The position numbers were made by a program, and so were the translations under genes. A DNA stretch of 64,000 nt from Alternaria dauci (taxonomy: Eukaryota; Ascomycota; Dothideomycetes; Pleosporales; Pleosporaceae). Below, one piece after another: positions 33,268-43,806 of the stretch (position 1 is the stretch's first letter; the number at the start of each line of letters is the position of its first letter). The notes under the pieces are model-generated. The model had not been told where the DNA came from and searched no databases. It was given only the letters and a program-made list of their open reading frames with translations. The stretch spans positions 4,898,001 to 4,962,000 of the forward strand of contig NC_091273.1 of NCBI RefSeq assembly GCF_042100115.1, read 5' to 3'.

Positions 33268-34901
33268 TCATTCGCAGAACTTGACAAAGCGCGTAGGCTT
33301 TGAGGTACTTGCCTTGCCGTATTCCCTCTCCCATCCACTCTGCTTCATGCCTCCGAATGGAACTTCTGGATCGGTTTGGATACTAGAGTTGATGCACACC
33401 GTACCACTGCGAATTCGGGACGATGCACGAAGTGCTCGGTTGATGTCTTGAGAATATATGGTCCCACTGAGACCGTATGGCGTATCGTTCACCCGTGCAA
33501 TGACATCGTCCTCATCTTCAAATTCACTGACAACGACCACCGGACCAAAGATCTCTTCGTGGAGTACCTTTGCGTCTGGAGACGGGTCTACGAAGATGGT
33601 AGGTTGAACAAAGCATCCCTAACAGGCATTAGCTCAAAGCCACTGAACAGAGTGTCTAGCAATCTCCAAGAGAGATAGCTGGTGAATAACAACATACCTC
33701 GGTGCCAATACGTTCTCCACCATGGAACAGAGTTGCTTGTTCTTTCCCAGAAGCAATAAAACCCATGACCCGCTCGAACTGGATTTTGTCGACTACTGGC
33801 CCAAATTCCGTAACTGGCGACTTTGGGTCGCCGGCAGAAGCCTCAACGGCTTTGAAGGCTTCTTTGAACCGCGAAAGAAACTCATCCCTTATGGACTTGT
33901 GAACATAGACTCGAGATGTGCAGATGCATCCTTGGCCTGCATTGGTCGTGATACCAATGGTACACCAACGGACAGCCTTGTCGAGGTCTGCATCTGGGAA
34001 GACTATGGCAGCGGACTTTCCACCAAGCTCGAGGGAAACGCGTTTCAGGTTGCTCTTTACTGCTGCCTCGGCTATCTTTTTGCCAGTGTTATTGCTGCCC
34101 GTGAAGGATACTTTGTCAATGTCCATGTGAGACGCAAGGAGGGCACCTGTCTGTCCAGCGCCCAATACAATGTTCAACACACCAGGAGGAATTCCGGCCT
34201 CATTGGCGAGGCGACCGAGAACGAGAGTTCCCAGGAGGGTTTTTTCAGAAGGCTTTATGATCATCGAGTTACCAGCTGCGAGAGCAGGAGCGAGTTTAGC
34301 GAGTGCCATGGCAACTGGAACGTTGAAAGGGCAGATGCCAGCACAAACATCGACTGGCTCGTTGGTCACAATCCGAAGCATACCATTATCTTTGTCGGCT
34401 GGCGCTGTCTCCCCCCAGAAGCTTGTCGCACCAGCCCGCGTTATCTGTTCTTGTCAATAGCTGCGCAGGACACCGTTGCGGGAGAGCAGACTTACATCGG
34501 AGGAATCGTATACCATGCTTCATTTCAACGTTCTGTCCCAAAGTCACAACCTTACCTGTGGCTGCCTCCAGTGCCACAATCTCATCCCCATGAGCTTCGA
34601 CAAGGTCTGCGAATTTCAGAAGTATGTCACAGCGCCGGCTAGGAGGAGTTGCTGCCCAAAGTGGAAATGCTGCTCGTGCCGCAGCGACAGCAGCATTAAC
34701 GTCATCTTCAGTCGCGACGTGGAGTTAGTCAGAAACGAGTGAGTTATCCTTCGGGTTCCAACACGAGAAACGTGCAGACGTGCTGGCATCGACGAATTGT
34801 AGCATGCGTATTGATTAGTACATGGAATGCTTCAAAGCCAGATCATTCTAGCTAACCTTACCGTTGATATAAAGTCGCGTCTCAAACTTGGGAGTCGTCT
34901 T
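33268..34901 (-). pseudogene. Aldehyde dehydrogenase, degenerate
   Basis: An ALDH-superfamily gene is readable from about 34898 down to the TAG/TGA-side end at 33268. Visible parts: TTPKFETRLYIN, then EAATGK, TGKVVTLGQNVEMKHGIRFL, NEPVDVCAGICPFNVP, the SFTGSNNTGKKIAEAA fold, LELGGKSAA (general-base Glu), NAGQGCICTSR (nucleophile Cys), EEIFGPVVVV and a QSGWEREYGK end. Four lesions: no ATG in the first exon frame; ACAA where the first acceptor AG is expected; an in-frame TAA at 34725-34727 inside NSLVSD-stop-LHVATEDD; and one extra base in the G6 run at 34411-34416 that shifts the frame between DKL.G and ETAPADK. The other introns still have GT-AG ends. Sequencing error could explain one lesion but not all. 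Confidence 0.72.
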
Positions 34902-35718
34902 GTAACTTGACAACAAAGGGGAGAGGGATAACAGTTAGAAGTTGAGACAATGGTGCTCGAAAAACTGAAGCTGTTCTGCAATGGTTACAGAAGAACATGC
35001 TGAAAATTTTATATCTCTTTGGCCCTACGTGTCTTCCACCTAATGCTCGATAGTACTGGAGCATGTGGTGACAGGTCCTCTTCGGCCCTTAGACTTCATC
35101 ATCCGATGCTCCTTCTTTCTCCACCACAACAAAAGATGATTATTCGTCAAGTCCTAATGTACCCCAGAACTTGGCATCTGTTTTGCACTTTGTGCGAATG
35201 GTTTCGAGTCGGATTTAACCTAACACCGCCGCCAAGTTCGCAACGCCGGCTTGGCCGAGTATAGATGCAAATTGCGGCCCGGATTTCGTGCGTGCTCTTC
35301 CAAGGTTGTCACGAGAGTGCAAAGTCACTTTTTCGGTCTCGATGGAGGCCTATTGTATCGCGATAATCATCCAGCGAACCAAAGCCAAAGCCATACAGTT
35401 AACCGTTCTCCAAGATTGTAAATGCTAAACGCATTACCGGCATGCTCCGGGTATGACTGTTGCGGCATTGTTTAGACTCAAATCGAATATTAAACTCCCG
35501 GCAGAAGACTCTAGCTTCATTGGTCTAAGAATAGGTAGGTATGTAATGTACTCCTAGCTAGATAGCAATTCAGCCCAGTCTTTCTATCGTTCCCGAGAGC
35601 AGCGAATATGTCTCCTACGCTGATAACAATTTACGTTATGTGTAGATAGGCTTACTCTATTAGCTTCCTAATCGTGCCTTAGCTTCGTGTTATGTCTAGA
35701 TGTCACTGATGCAATGGC

Positions 35719-35771
35719 CTGTGATTCGGAGATGAAGTAGCTGAGCCTGCCTTCACAATCTATCAGTCTAG
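35719..35771 (+). repeat. Diverged direct repeat, copy C
   Basis: A 53-bp segment starting CTGTGATTCGGAGATGAAGT that recurs in the same orientation at 37835-37887. Most of the roughly nine differences are C/G in the right copy against T/A here. Confidence 0.8.
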
Positions 35772-35775
35772 TTAG

Positions 35776-35890
35776 ATGATTAAAGTATATTTATTAACTA
35801 CGACTAATGCCTCCCTAAACACCTACACTAGAAGCCTGTAATCAGCAAATAACCTCCCTCCACCCTAGCCTCACACTGATAAAGCAGAAA
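35776..35890 (+). repeat. Diverged dispersed repeat, copy B
   Basis: Counterpart of 32924-33040 in the same orientation. It directly abuts copy C, so the two repeat families are adjacent here. It is more AT-rich than copy A. Confidence 0.7.
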
Positions 35891-35992
35891 ATGAACAAGC
35901 GTATGCAATGGAAGATTTAGACAGAAAAAGAAAACGGGACGGTCAACGGCGGCAATATCTTTGCCAAGGCAAGAGAGAAACACAGAGTTATT

Positions 35993-36148
35993 CTACCGGC
36001 TTTGCTTTCGCTTGCGATTGAAGTGTTTGAGAAACTTGTCGCGGCGAGAAGATGGCGGTACCAGGCTACCGTCGCCTTGCAGTGCAGTCGGTTGCAATGG
36101 ATTTTGAATCGTACCGCTGCTGATCTGCTGCAAAGTCGGTCGTGGCTG

Positions 36149-36180
<32 letters not shown>

Positions 36181-37435
36181 TAGGTTGTATGCCTGGTGAA
36201 TTCTGAGTTGTCGCACCAATAGGTCCTGATTGAACAGTCTGAGTGACAATATGTGCTTTTTCCCACTGTCGGCGACGTAGTCTCTCGGCTTCTTCGGCTG
36301 CTCGTTTCGCAGCGTCGTCTTGAATGACTCTGATGCGGTAGTCTTCGTTCCGGCGCGTATCCATCTCCTGGTCCCAGGCGATATCATTGCACAGTTGGTC
36401 AGCTCCATTGTACTGACCTTTGTATTGCAGACTCGTCTCCTTCCTGATGACGAAGACGTAGCCCTCGCCTTCGTCTTCTTCTTCTTCCTCGTAGTCATCG
36501 AGCAAGTAATCGCTGTATTCAGTGAAGGCCCGGCTCTCCCTCAGTAAAAAGTTCTCGCTAAGGATAACGTCCGATGGCGCGTCCTGTAGTATGTAGAAAT
36601 CCAGTGGAAAGCTTTTTCCCTTGTTGGCCAGTCCGAATTGCCATGTCACTCCCTGTGTCACGCCTGATGTACGAGCTGTGGAGCCGTCTGCAAAACGTAA
36701 TTTGATGCGATGTTCTTCTGAGTCGATGATAGGGAATCCACGTGAGTGTGCAAAGTCTTCGTCCATGATGAGCACCTTGGACCCAGTGTCTGCCAGCGCC
36801 TCGTATGGTCGGCCTCCGATAGTGCCTGTGAATGTCGGACCAGAGCCACCAAGGTAGAGCATGTTGTAGTGTCGTCCCGTGCGTGATACGATCCTATCGA
36901 ACACCCGGCGAGCGAAGTTTACAGCGTTCGAAAAGGTTTTGGTAATCCCCAAGAAGCTGGAGCCCAGAATGACATCCTGGGGACACTTCGGGAGAACATG
37001 GAACTTCAGTAAATACGAGGTCGCCTCGTCTCGAAAGCGGAAGGGCACCCGTACAACACCCATCGTCTTGACTTTCCCTCGACCAACCCGCACGATGGAT
37101 GCAGCCTCCCGATCGATAATGTAGCCACGCTTTTGAACGTATGCTGCATCCATTACATTACGATTCGAACCTGTATCACCTAACGCGTCCACCGGGTTCT
37201 TCTCATCGATGAAGCCAGGAATTCTATATTCGAGCTCGAGCTCGTCGTCTCTGCGTCTATTCATACCCCACGGTTCTTCAAGGCCGTCCAGCATTTCTTT
37301 ATAGTCGAGCTCGAGCTTGAGCTTGAGCTTGTCCAATCTGTGTTTCATACCGAGAAGTGTGCGAAATTGTTGAATATGGACTTCCAAGGAAGGGGGAGGA
37401 GGGAGAGGGGGAAGAAGGATAGTCATCTGACTCAT
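35993..37435 (-). CDS. Protein with two tandem retropepsin-like aspartic protease domains
   Basis: A 480-aa intronless protein. A basic/acidic helical N-terminus (about 20-70) precedes domain 1 with ALGDTGSN (D87-S90) and a closing DVILGSSFLG (about 164-173). Domain 2 has ALADTGSK (D216-S219) and DVILSENFL. Both halves have the DTGS active-site triplet and the hydrophobic D-x-I-L-x-x-x-F-L strand of retropepsins, so an intramolecular dimer is possible. A hydrophobic IRLRFADG-like flap region lies between the domain-2 motifs. The C-terminus is Arg/Glu coiled coil, then Gly10 encoded by a GCC run, then a basic tail. Proteolysis is unproven. No reverse transcriptase or integrase lies nearby, so it is not an intact retroelement. 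Confidence 0.72.
36149..36181 (+). repeat. GCC trinucleotide microsatellite within the coding region
   Basis: An imperfect GCC/ACC run encodes ten consecutive Gly on the minus strand near the C-terminus of the retropepsin-like protein. Confidence 0.85.
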
Positions 37436-37941
37436 GGTTATAGGTCCGAAGCCTTCGTTGTAGTACGTCAGAAAATCGGTAAAGAGCAGTCGTCAGTATA
37501 TGGTGGCCTAGGAGAGAGATGCCAATATCGCGATGTTGAGCCAAACCTCAATCGATCAATTCGTAAAATTGTTCAGGCTGAGTACCTGGATCAAAGTTGG
37601 GCCCGAGAGAAGCCCTGATACGGCGTAGTGCTGGGTATGGCTGATTAGAGGTAGTGTTGCGAGGCAAAGCAATTCTCGAGGACGGAAATCTGCCTTTAAA
37701 GCACTGGCAATCATACTGGAGTACTAATATCGAATGTAGCCAAGTAACATCGGGCTGTGCTACCCCTCCCCTCACCGGTGAAACCTTGTTGAGTAGGAAC
37801 GAGTGTCATGCATAGACGCCTCCGACGCACTAACCTGTGATTCGGAGATGAAGTGGCTGAGCCTACGTTCACAACCTGTCAGTCCGGTTTTCGTGATGTG
37901 ATCTCTTTCCATCTCAAGTCTGCAATAAAGACAACACGCCA
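37436..37941. promoter_or_regulatory. Divergent promoter region with repeat copy D
   Basis: About 500 bp between the retropepsin-like gene and the DUF6594 gene, transcribed away from each other. Repeat copy D sits immediately before the DUF6594 start. Confidence 0.45.
37835..37887 (+). repeat. Diverged direct repeat, copy D
   Basis: Right-hand counterpart of 35719-35771. Together the two copies bracket the retropepsin-like gene in a unit of about 2.17 kb. Confidence 0.8.
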
Positions 37942-38868
37942 ATGTCTTCAGATACAGAGTTGCAGCTGGGCCATGTTCGCGATGGCTACCCATCACTCGC
38001 TGACTGGATCGCTTGCGATCCCGATAACGAAGCTTTCGTCTTCCGAAGATTCGACAAGCTAGGCGCCAGATACATATTACATTTGCAAGCGGAACTAATC
38101 GACTTGGAGCGCAGAATCGACCGACAAGACGAGGAAGCTCGTCGAAGTGACGACAGGAAGGCTAGAGCATCGTCTAGAAATTGGGAAACACTCATGGAAC
38201 TTGCGAAAGATAAAAGTAGGAAAGAAAAGGACCGCGTACAAACCTTGGAGGAACTGGGTAAAGTCCTGAAGAGATACTGTACGAGAAATCGAGCTCGGTC
38301 TAGCGTTGGGAGTGCACACTGATCGAGAACAGATGAACTGCTGAACTTACATTCGCAGACTTTGGGTCTCCGTAGGCCTAGTGGTCGAATTTTGTCCACT
38401 TATCGCGACTTCTTGAAGGGGGCATCTTTCCGCGATGAGAATGGCAAGCCTCAACCACTGCCCCTCATTACCGGGGCAGCACAAGGCTTCCTGGACGAAG
38501 ACTGCGATCTCGTCATGCTGGCTACGCCCGTCGAGGAGGATTATCTCTCACTCTTTCTTCGAAATTACTGGCCGTTCTCAAAGCGTAAAGCTCATGATCC
38601 ACTCGATCGTACAGCGATATACAAGAATTCGCACATCATCCGGACCGTAGCGGCTTTCAACATGCTGCTTGCTGCTGTGCTCTTGATAGGCGCAATCGTT
38701 AATCTGTACTATGTCTCTAGCCCGAAAGCGAAGCTGGGCCTAGTAGCGATGTATACTGCGCTCTTTGCGCTGAGCGTCGCGCTGTTGACGACTGCAAAGC
38801 GAGCGGAAGTCTTTGCTGCTGCGGCGGCGTATGCTGCTGTGCTTGTCGGTACGTTCGTCGTTTCCTAA
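37942..38868 (+). CDS. DUF6594 membrane protein
   Basis: Exons 37942..38278 and 38333..38868, 290 aa. The 54-nt intron ends at GAACAG and joins LKRY to YELLNLHSQTLGLRRPS. The N-terminal half includes GYPSLADWIACDPDNEAFVFRRF and a charged coiled coil of Asp/Glu/Arg. This is followed by an FLDEDCDLVMLA segment. Three TM helices end the protein: FNMLLAAVLLIGAIVNLYYV, GLVAMYTALFALSVALL and AAAAAYAAVLVGTFVV. This layout is typical of the large, expanded DUF6594 family of filamentous ascomycetes, whose function is unknown. It may be more variable between strains than core genes, given the island next to it. Confidence 0.85.
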
Positions 38869-39930
38869 GTGAAAAATGGGGATTTTGACAGTTTCTACAG
38901 TATTTGTAAGCGGGGATCTGGGCGGTGCAAGAACAGAACAATGCTTGATACAACTCGAAGGCGGCATTTGGAAGACCGTCAGATGTCCTAAGTGAAAAGA
39001 GCAAGGCCCTTGGTCACTGTCTTATTGGTCTACTCGGGATAAACTTGGAACCTGCTTAGTTTGGTTCCGGGAGGGGTCGCCAGCTCTGCAAGGAGAACTC
39101 TTCTGATCCAACACCAGTCGCTCACTTCGGTTGATGCCCAGGACCGGATCTTGCAGGAACGCAGCGGCAGCAGGCATTGCGAAGATGTGTGAAGGCGATG
39201 TTGCCTAGGCACGCGAATCACTCTGGTGGTTCAGGATGTGGAGGCAGGATCGCGACAGGTCATGGGTCCTTCGCCCGTGGGTTGGTTGCTCGTCAATTTC
39301 TTCCCGGGGGGTACCTAGGTACGCAGTACGTAACCCACCTGCAGTGCCTCACGCTGACCTATCCCAGTGAGAATTGGCAGCTGGATACTCCAAGATGGGT
39401 ATTGGGCGACTGGCGTACATAATCTGGGTGTCAAGACATGCTTCTTCCTCCCACGGATGTAACCTTACGAAGTAGCTTGACGCGTACGCACATGCCAAGC
39501 TGGCAGAGAACCTTGGCAAGCAGACACATTCCGGCAACATCCTCGCCCGATTCCAAGGTTACTTTTCGTCCTATGGCACCCTCAAATTTTTGCGTCCCAG
39601 CCTTGGTGCGCTGGAACCTAGTGGCTGTGGTTGAACATCTCGGATGTTCATCCTGTATGGCTTCATCATTGAATGAAAATAATCCAGGGTTTTTTGGACT
39701 GGACCCAGAAACCTGCAAAGGCTTGGGAACATGCTGAGCAAAAGAAGATAGTAAACAAGATGACATTGATTATACTTTGATGCGTACATTCTGGATATCA
39801 GCATTGAGACGTTAGACTTCGTAAGAACCATCAGATTACCACACTAGCCAAAGTAGTACCACAACCTAAACACTAATCACCTCATCCTCAATACCCTACA
39901 CCTGTTCATCGAACCTCTCTCTCTCTCTCT
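38869..39930. other. Intergenic region, DUF6594 gene / GPI protein
   Basis: About 1.06 kb with no supported gene. It contains a perfect TACCTAGGTA palindrome at 39312-39321. A 99-codon plus-strand frame (39438-39737) has no recognisable feature. Confidence 0.4.
39312..39321. repeat. TACCTAGGTA palindrome
   Basis: A perfect decamer palindrome within GTACCTAGGTAC, one of five in the window. Confidence 0.8.
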
Positions 39931-39932
39931 CT
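39914..39932 (+). repeat. CT dinucleotide repeat
   Basis: An uninterrupted CT run at the end of the GPI-protein gene, reaching its stop codon on the minus strand. Confidence 0.8.
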
Positions 39933-40589
39933 ACAAAAGAAGTCCAGCAATACCAAGGACACCACCCAATCCGATGGCGGCAGCCGCCATAGTCGGCGCA
40001 GGGGCAGCGTTGGTGGTCTGCTGAGCACCACCAGCACCACCAGTACCAGACGTTGCTGAAGCAGCGTTAGAAGCCGCAGAAGTACCAGAAACCGTTCGAG
40101 ACACGGAAGCCGTCGGAGCAGCCGAGGAAGCGTTCGACGCGGCCGAAGTCACGGAAACCAAGGAAGTAACGGAGGAGGCAACAGACGTACCGGAAGCAAC
40201 AGCCGGAGGGGCAGTAGAAGCGGCCGTCGGGTTGTACGAGGTGGAGGTGAAGGAGCAGTCGCGGACCACGTCGGAGACGTCATTGTCGAGCTCACCGCCG
40301 TTCTGGATGACACAGGCGGCGCAAAGGGGGATGATGGTGTTGGCGTTCTGGGCGCTGCAGACGCACTGGCGCTCTGCGAGATCGTCGTCTAAAGGGGTCT
40401 GATTAGTGTCTGTGTGTTATGCTTCCACTGAGGATATAACTTACTGTTGCGGTTGTCACAGTCACGGGTCAGGGTAACAACCGAAGCGCAGACATCGCGG
40501 CACTGCGTGGGGATATCATCGTTGTCGACATCCTGAGCCAGGCCGATGGCGGAAAGGGCAAAGACGATAGCGAGCTTCTGGAAGTGCAT
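39931..40589 (-). CDS. GPI-anchored Cys-rich cell-surface protein (CFEM-like)
   Basis: Exons complement(join(39931..40388,40445..40589)), 200 aa, with a 56-nt intron. The start is the ATG at 40589. A signal peptide (MHFQKLAIVFALSAIGLA) is followed by an eight-Cys domain: PTQCRDVCASV, RDC, RQCVCS, PLCAAC and RDCSF. Next is a long Ser/Thr/Ala-rich stalk suitable for O-glycosylation. A C-terminal hydrophobic tail (MAAAAIGLGGVLGIAGLLL) after small residues is a GPI-attachment signal. The Cys count equals CFEM but the spacing is not a clean CFEM match, so it is called CFEM-like only. Expected location: outer plasma membrane or wall. A CT repeat overlaps the stop region. Confidence 0.82.
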
Positions 40590-42033
40590 GTTTGCGGTGG
40601 GTGGTAATCTCAAGCGAGAGTTGTCGAGTTTGTTCGGTGTTGTATTGTTGTGGAATGGTGAAGACTGTGGTTTGCGATGCTGATGATGTCCTCCATCGTG
40701 CGAAGTGTCAGGAAGCTATATACTTCAAAATCTGCTCGCGTGCCTGCTTTCCCTTCTGAGACGGCTAGTTCCGCATCCAATCAAACGTTCCCGTTCCCTC
40801 GCACAGGGCTGACATCACGTCGCTCGCGGTGATTACGTCTGACAGCAGGCTCCGCCATGCGCCCCGCCATCTATCGGCCCGTCATCGGTTAGGACGGGCG
40901 GGCATTGTCCATGGGGAATGGGGATTGGCGCCGGGGATTACGGTCTTGTGTCAAGGCGTCCAAGCATGAAGTCAGATGGACTGCCAAGCGCCGAGTAACA
41001 ACGGTGCCTTGGCGAGTGAGGTTTATTGGGCTGTTCATGTAGGACGATCGTCTTGTGTCGCACGCAACACTGCCCGCCGCGACGCAACAGCCACGCCAGA
41101 CAACACACATGCCTACGCGTAGCCAAGTACCCAGGATTCACGTGTATGTCTAAACTTACACTGATCACTAAAAAAGCAAGTTATGGCATCTTCTTCCATG
41201 TTCTTAGACAACAGTGGACCTTGGCCACCGCTGATCTTGAAAACGCGGAGAAACTTGTGGACTGCTCAAAAGTGATCAGTGCGAAACCATGAAGTCACGT
41301 TGAGGTGGATCGAGTCAGGGAACTGTTCAACCAAGGAGAATATCCCCGCTTCACTTGCTTTGACCCATTGAAACGTTTTGATTTGATTTGAGCATGCCTT
41401 ACACCAAGCTCTGCGGATGTTCCTGCCAAGCATGAGCCAAGTTAGCAATGCGCATACCCGCTTGCACCGCCATCGATTACGTGGTGGGTTGTCGCAAGTC
41501 AGATGAGGCTGTAAGTGGTACGAGTGAGGTTGTTTCTATTTTTGTAGCAAACATGCAGAGATCTGCGTGTAGGATGTCTTGGATCGGGTAGACGCGGAGT
41601 AAACATGTTTGAACGACTGAGAGGTATAAATGGGAGATGGTATCTTTATGCGCCGCTATGCTTGACGCCATGCTTGTATGAAATGGGCAGAAATGTCAAA
41701 CCGCGATCCGTGCCGACAACTCAACGCCAAGATGCGATGACAAATGCTTCGAAGCGGTAATTTAAAGGGGGCCAGGATGATTTGCGCCGAATGCCATGCT
41801 ATGCCTTGCAGGATCAGGGGTGATGTATGCCCTACATATGAATGCCAGGAGATGCCGACGCTGCAGACTTTGCTGCGCAGACGACTGGAAGGTTGAATGG
41901 TACCACTGCCGAGCGTGATGCGTGGATACGCGAGTCGCAATCACCCAGTCAGAGAGATCCTTGGTGGTCCCCCAGACGGAGCCTAGAAGTTGAAACGCGG
42001 GATTGTCCGGGACTGTCCGCGAAGCTTGAGATT
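40590..42033. other. Intergenic region, GPI protein / patatin remnant
   Basis: About 1.44 kb. It includes the GPI-protein promoter, with a TATA-like TATATACTT near 40716. No supported gene; several short frames were examined without finding motifs. Confidence 0.4.
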
Positions 42034-42966
42034 TCACGAAGCAATGTCGGGCGCTTTGCTGCTGGGTGTGATTGGCCGCGATCCAGAGAGGAAGCCTCGT
42101 GAACCCTTCCTAGGCTCTGGCTGAACAGGGACTCGCGTGGTGTCCTCTGGCTTCAAGTCCCCAGTAAGCCATTGACCCACGTGTGTCTGCCATCTCCTGG
42201 GGTCGTCCGCCTTCGTTGCTTCTCTTAACCTCCTATGCCACACCAACCTCTCCGCCACCTGTTGAAGAACGATCTTAGGAGGCTGATACTCGGTCAGACC
42301 TCCCGGGCTGGCGACCGTATCCCTCTCAAGATATGCCTTCGTTGCTTGCTCCATATTAGAAAGCGTTTTTCCTCCAGGAACCTCTTTCCTCCCATTTGTT
42401 TGAAAGTCAGTCCATTGTCCCTTCTGCCAGCTGTCAAGCGGTAGGCCTTCGAGCCCTTTGTCGACGTCAATGCGCTTGTACCACCGATGTTCTCCCTTGG
42501 CTATTGCACGCATCATCTTGTGACGATATTCACCTGCGGTGTACTTGATCAAGAGATTCCTGAAGACAGCCCGCTTCTCAATCCACTTCGGCAGCGCCTT
42601 GACCTTTTTTAGTGGGCCAGGCCAAACCGCCGCAAACCCGTCATTTGTGGTATCTGGGCGTCCTGTTCCGATGGAGAGCAACAAGCCTGGCTCATTATCG
42701 TCGCCGTTCAGCGAAGCATGCTCACTATAAGCAGCATGCGAGGGGTTGTTCTCGCGGATTTTTGTGTGTGTTGACCGGGGTGATATGGAAAGACATGTCG
42801 GTATGCGCAGATGCAGAATAGAACGAGGAAAAAGGCGGGGATGCCGAAGAAGAAGTAGGGGTGGAGTGGACTTGGTTCGAGGGAGAGGATGCCTACATTC
42901 GTGGAGACGATGGGTGAGGTGGTTAGGAAGTGCCGGATTAGACGGGCGGTGTTGCAGCCATTGCAA
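42034..42966 (-). pseudogene. C-terminal remnant of a patatin-like phospholipase
   Basis: The frame reads KIRENNPSHAAYSEHAS, then GLLLSIGTGR, then a C-terminal tail (KWIEKRAVFRNLLIKYTAGEYRH). This matches the region after the DGG motif in fungal patatin-like phospholipases (the usual G-G-[IL]-R-E-N-N-P-S). Everything upstream is missing: there is no G-x-S-x-G nucleophile motif, no DGG, and no ATG in frame before the conserved part. About 250 bp upstream, another frame encodes an unrelated hydrophobic stretch, also without ATG. The tail remains open to TAG/TGA at 42034 with no internal stop, so truncation is either recent or the piece is still used as an exon. The only in-frame ATGs lie downstream of IGTGR. 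Confidence 0.6.
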
Positions 42967-43362
42967 GCGCGAGGAGTCTCCTTGGTCACATCTTGTATAG
43001 CAAGTCGGACGGGGTTGGTTTCCTCAAGTAACGCCTGCTATGATGTACTGCAAGTTGTAGGCGCGTTGTGACTGTGTCGTAATCGGGCAAGGCCAAGAGG
43101 CCCCCGATGGAAGCTTCAAAGGCATTTTGATCGATGATAGTCAGCAAGAATGATTGAGTAGAGTTTTGTCACTTGAGGCAATCATAAAGTGCCGAGGTGT
43201 TGAGTATTCGTCACTCCTCTCAGCTCACGGGTGGAAACTACGGTAGCGTGCTTACGGAACAATTCCGCCAAGGAATCGCGTCAGCGAGGGCGCACCCTAT
43301 TGTCCAGCCTTCAACTTCTTGTCCACCAAGACCCCGCAGACATCTTTTTAGGGTACGCCAAC
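42967..43362. other. Intergenic region upstream of TFB5
   Basis: About 400 bp containing the TFB5 promoter. No sign of the missing patatin N-terminus was seen here on either strand. Confidence 0.4.
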
Positions 43363-43692
43363 ATGGTCAAAGCAATCAGAGGTACATTTCTCACTCGGAA
43401 ACTCACCCCTCTCCACCATACTGACGCTCTCAGGCACGCTCGTCAAGTGCGACGCATCCATCAAAGCCATGCTGGTCGACATTGACAGCAAGAACAACAA
43501 CGAGTACATTATCGAAGAGCTCGACGAGGAGCACATACTCGTCAAGGAGACGCGCATCAACGAGCTCAAGGCGCGTCTGAACCAGGTGCGCTACACGACA
43601 TGCGATGCCATGATGGCCCAGCGCTGACACAAGTCGCATTACAGATGATGAAGGAGCGCCTCAAGGAACCAGAGAGTTCAGACTCGGAGTAG
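43363..43692 (+). CDS. TFB5: TFIIH subunit Tfb5/TTDA
   Basis: Exons 43363..43381, 43434..43585 and 43645..43692, 72 aa, the normal size. The first exon is only 19 nt. The sequence runs MVKAIRGTLVKCDASIKAM, then YIIEELDEEHILVKE, and ends with KEPESSDSE. It matches the Tfb5/GTF2H5 family along its length: a beta-alpha-beta fold with conserved CDxSIK and the acidic C-terminus. Tfb5 stabilises TFIIH and stimulates the Ssl2/XPB ATPase in nucleotide excision repair. Introns (52 and 59 nt) have GT-AG ends with CTGAC branch sites. It is tail to tail with the GFA gene, 114 bp away. Confidence 0.9.
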
Positions 43693-43806
43693 AAGATTGA
43701 GCGCGACTAGCGCAACCTGTTTATTTTCGCGTCTCATCACGAGTAATGCTATTTCCGACCACCACTCTCCGTCCCTTGTTGCTCACGAGCACCCGCGTTG
43801 AACCGC

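Larger units (their letters stand above)
34902..35992. other. AT-rich gene-free stretch of the accessory island
   Basis: About 1.09 kb. From about 35450 the sequence is rich in TA dinucleotides and short of CpA, as expected after repeat-induced point mutation. It holds repeat copies C and B. No gene is supported. Confidence 0.5.

Noticed and set aside
35993..37435. Gag-Pol fragment of an LTR retrotransposon
   Set aside because: Only protease-like domains are present; no reverse transcriptase, RNase H, integrase, primer-binding site or LTRs were found. The flanking 53-bp repeats are too short and lack TG...CA ends.
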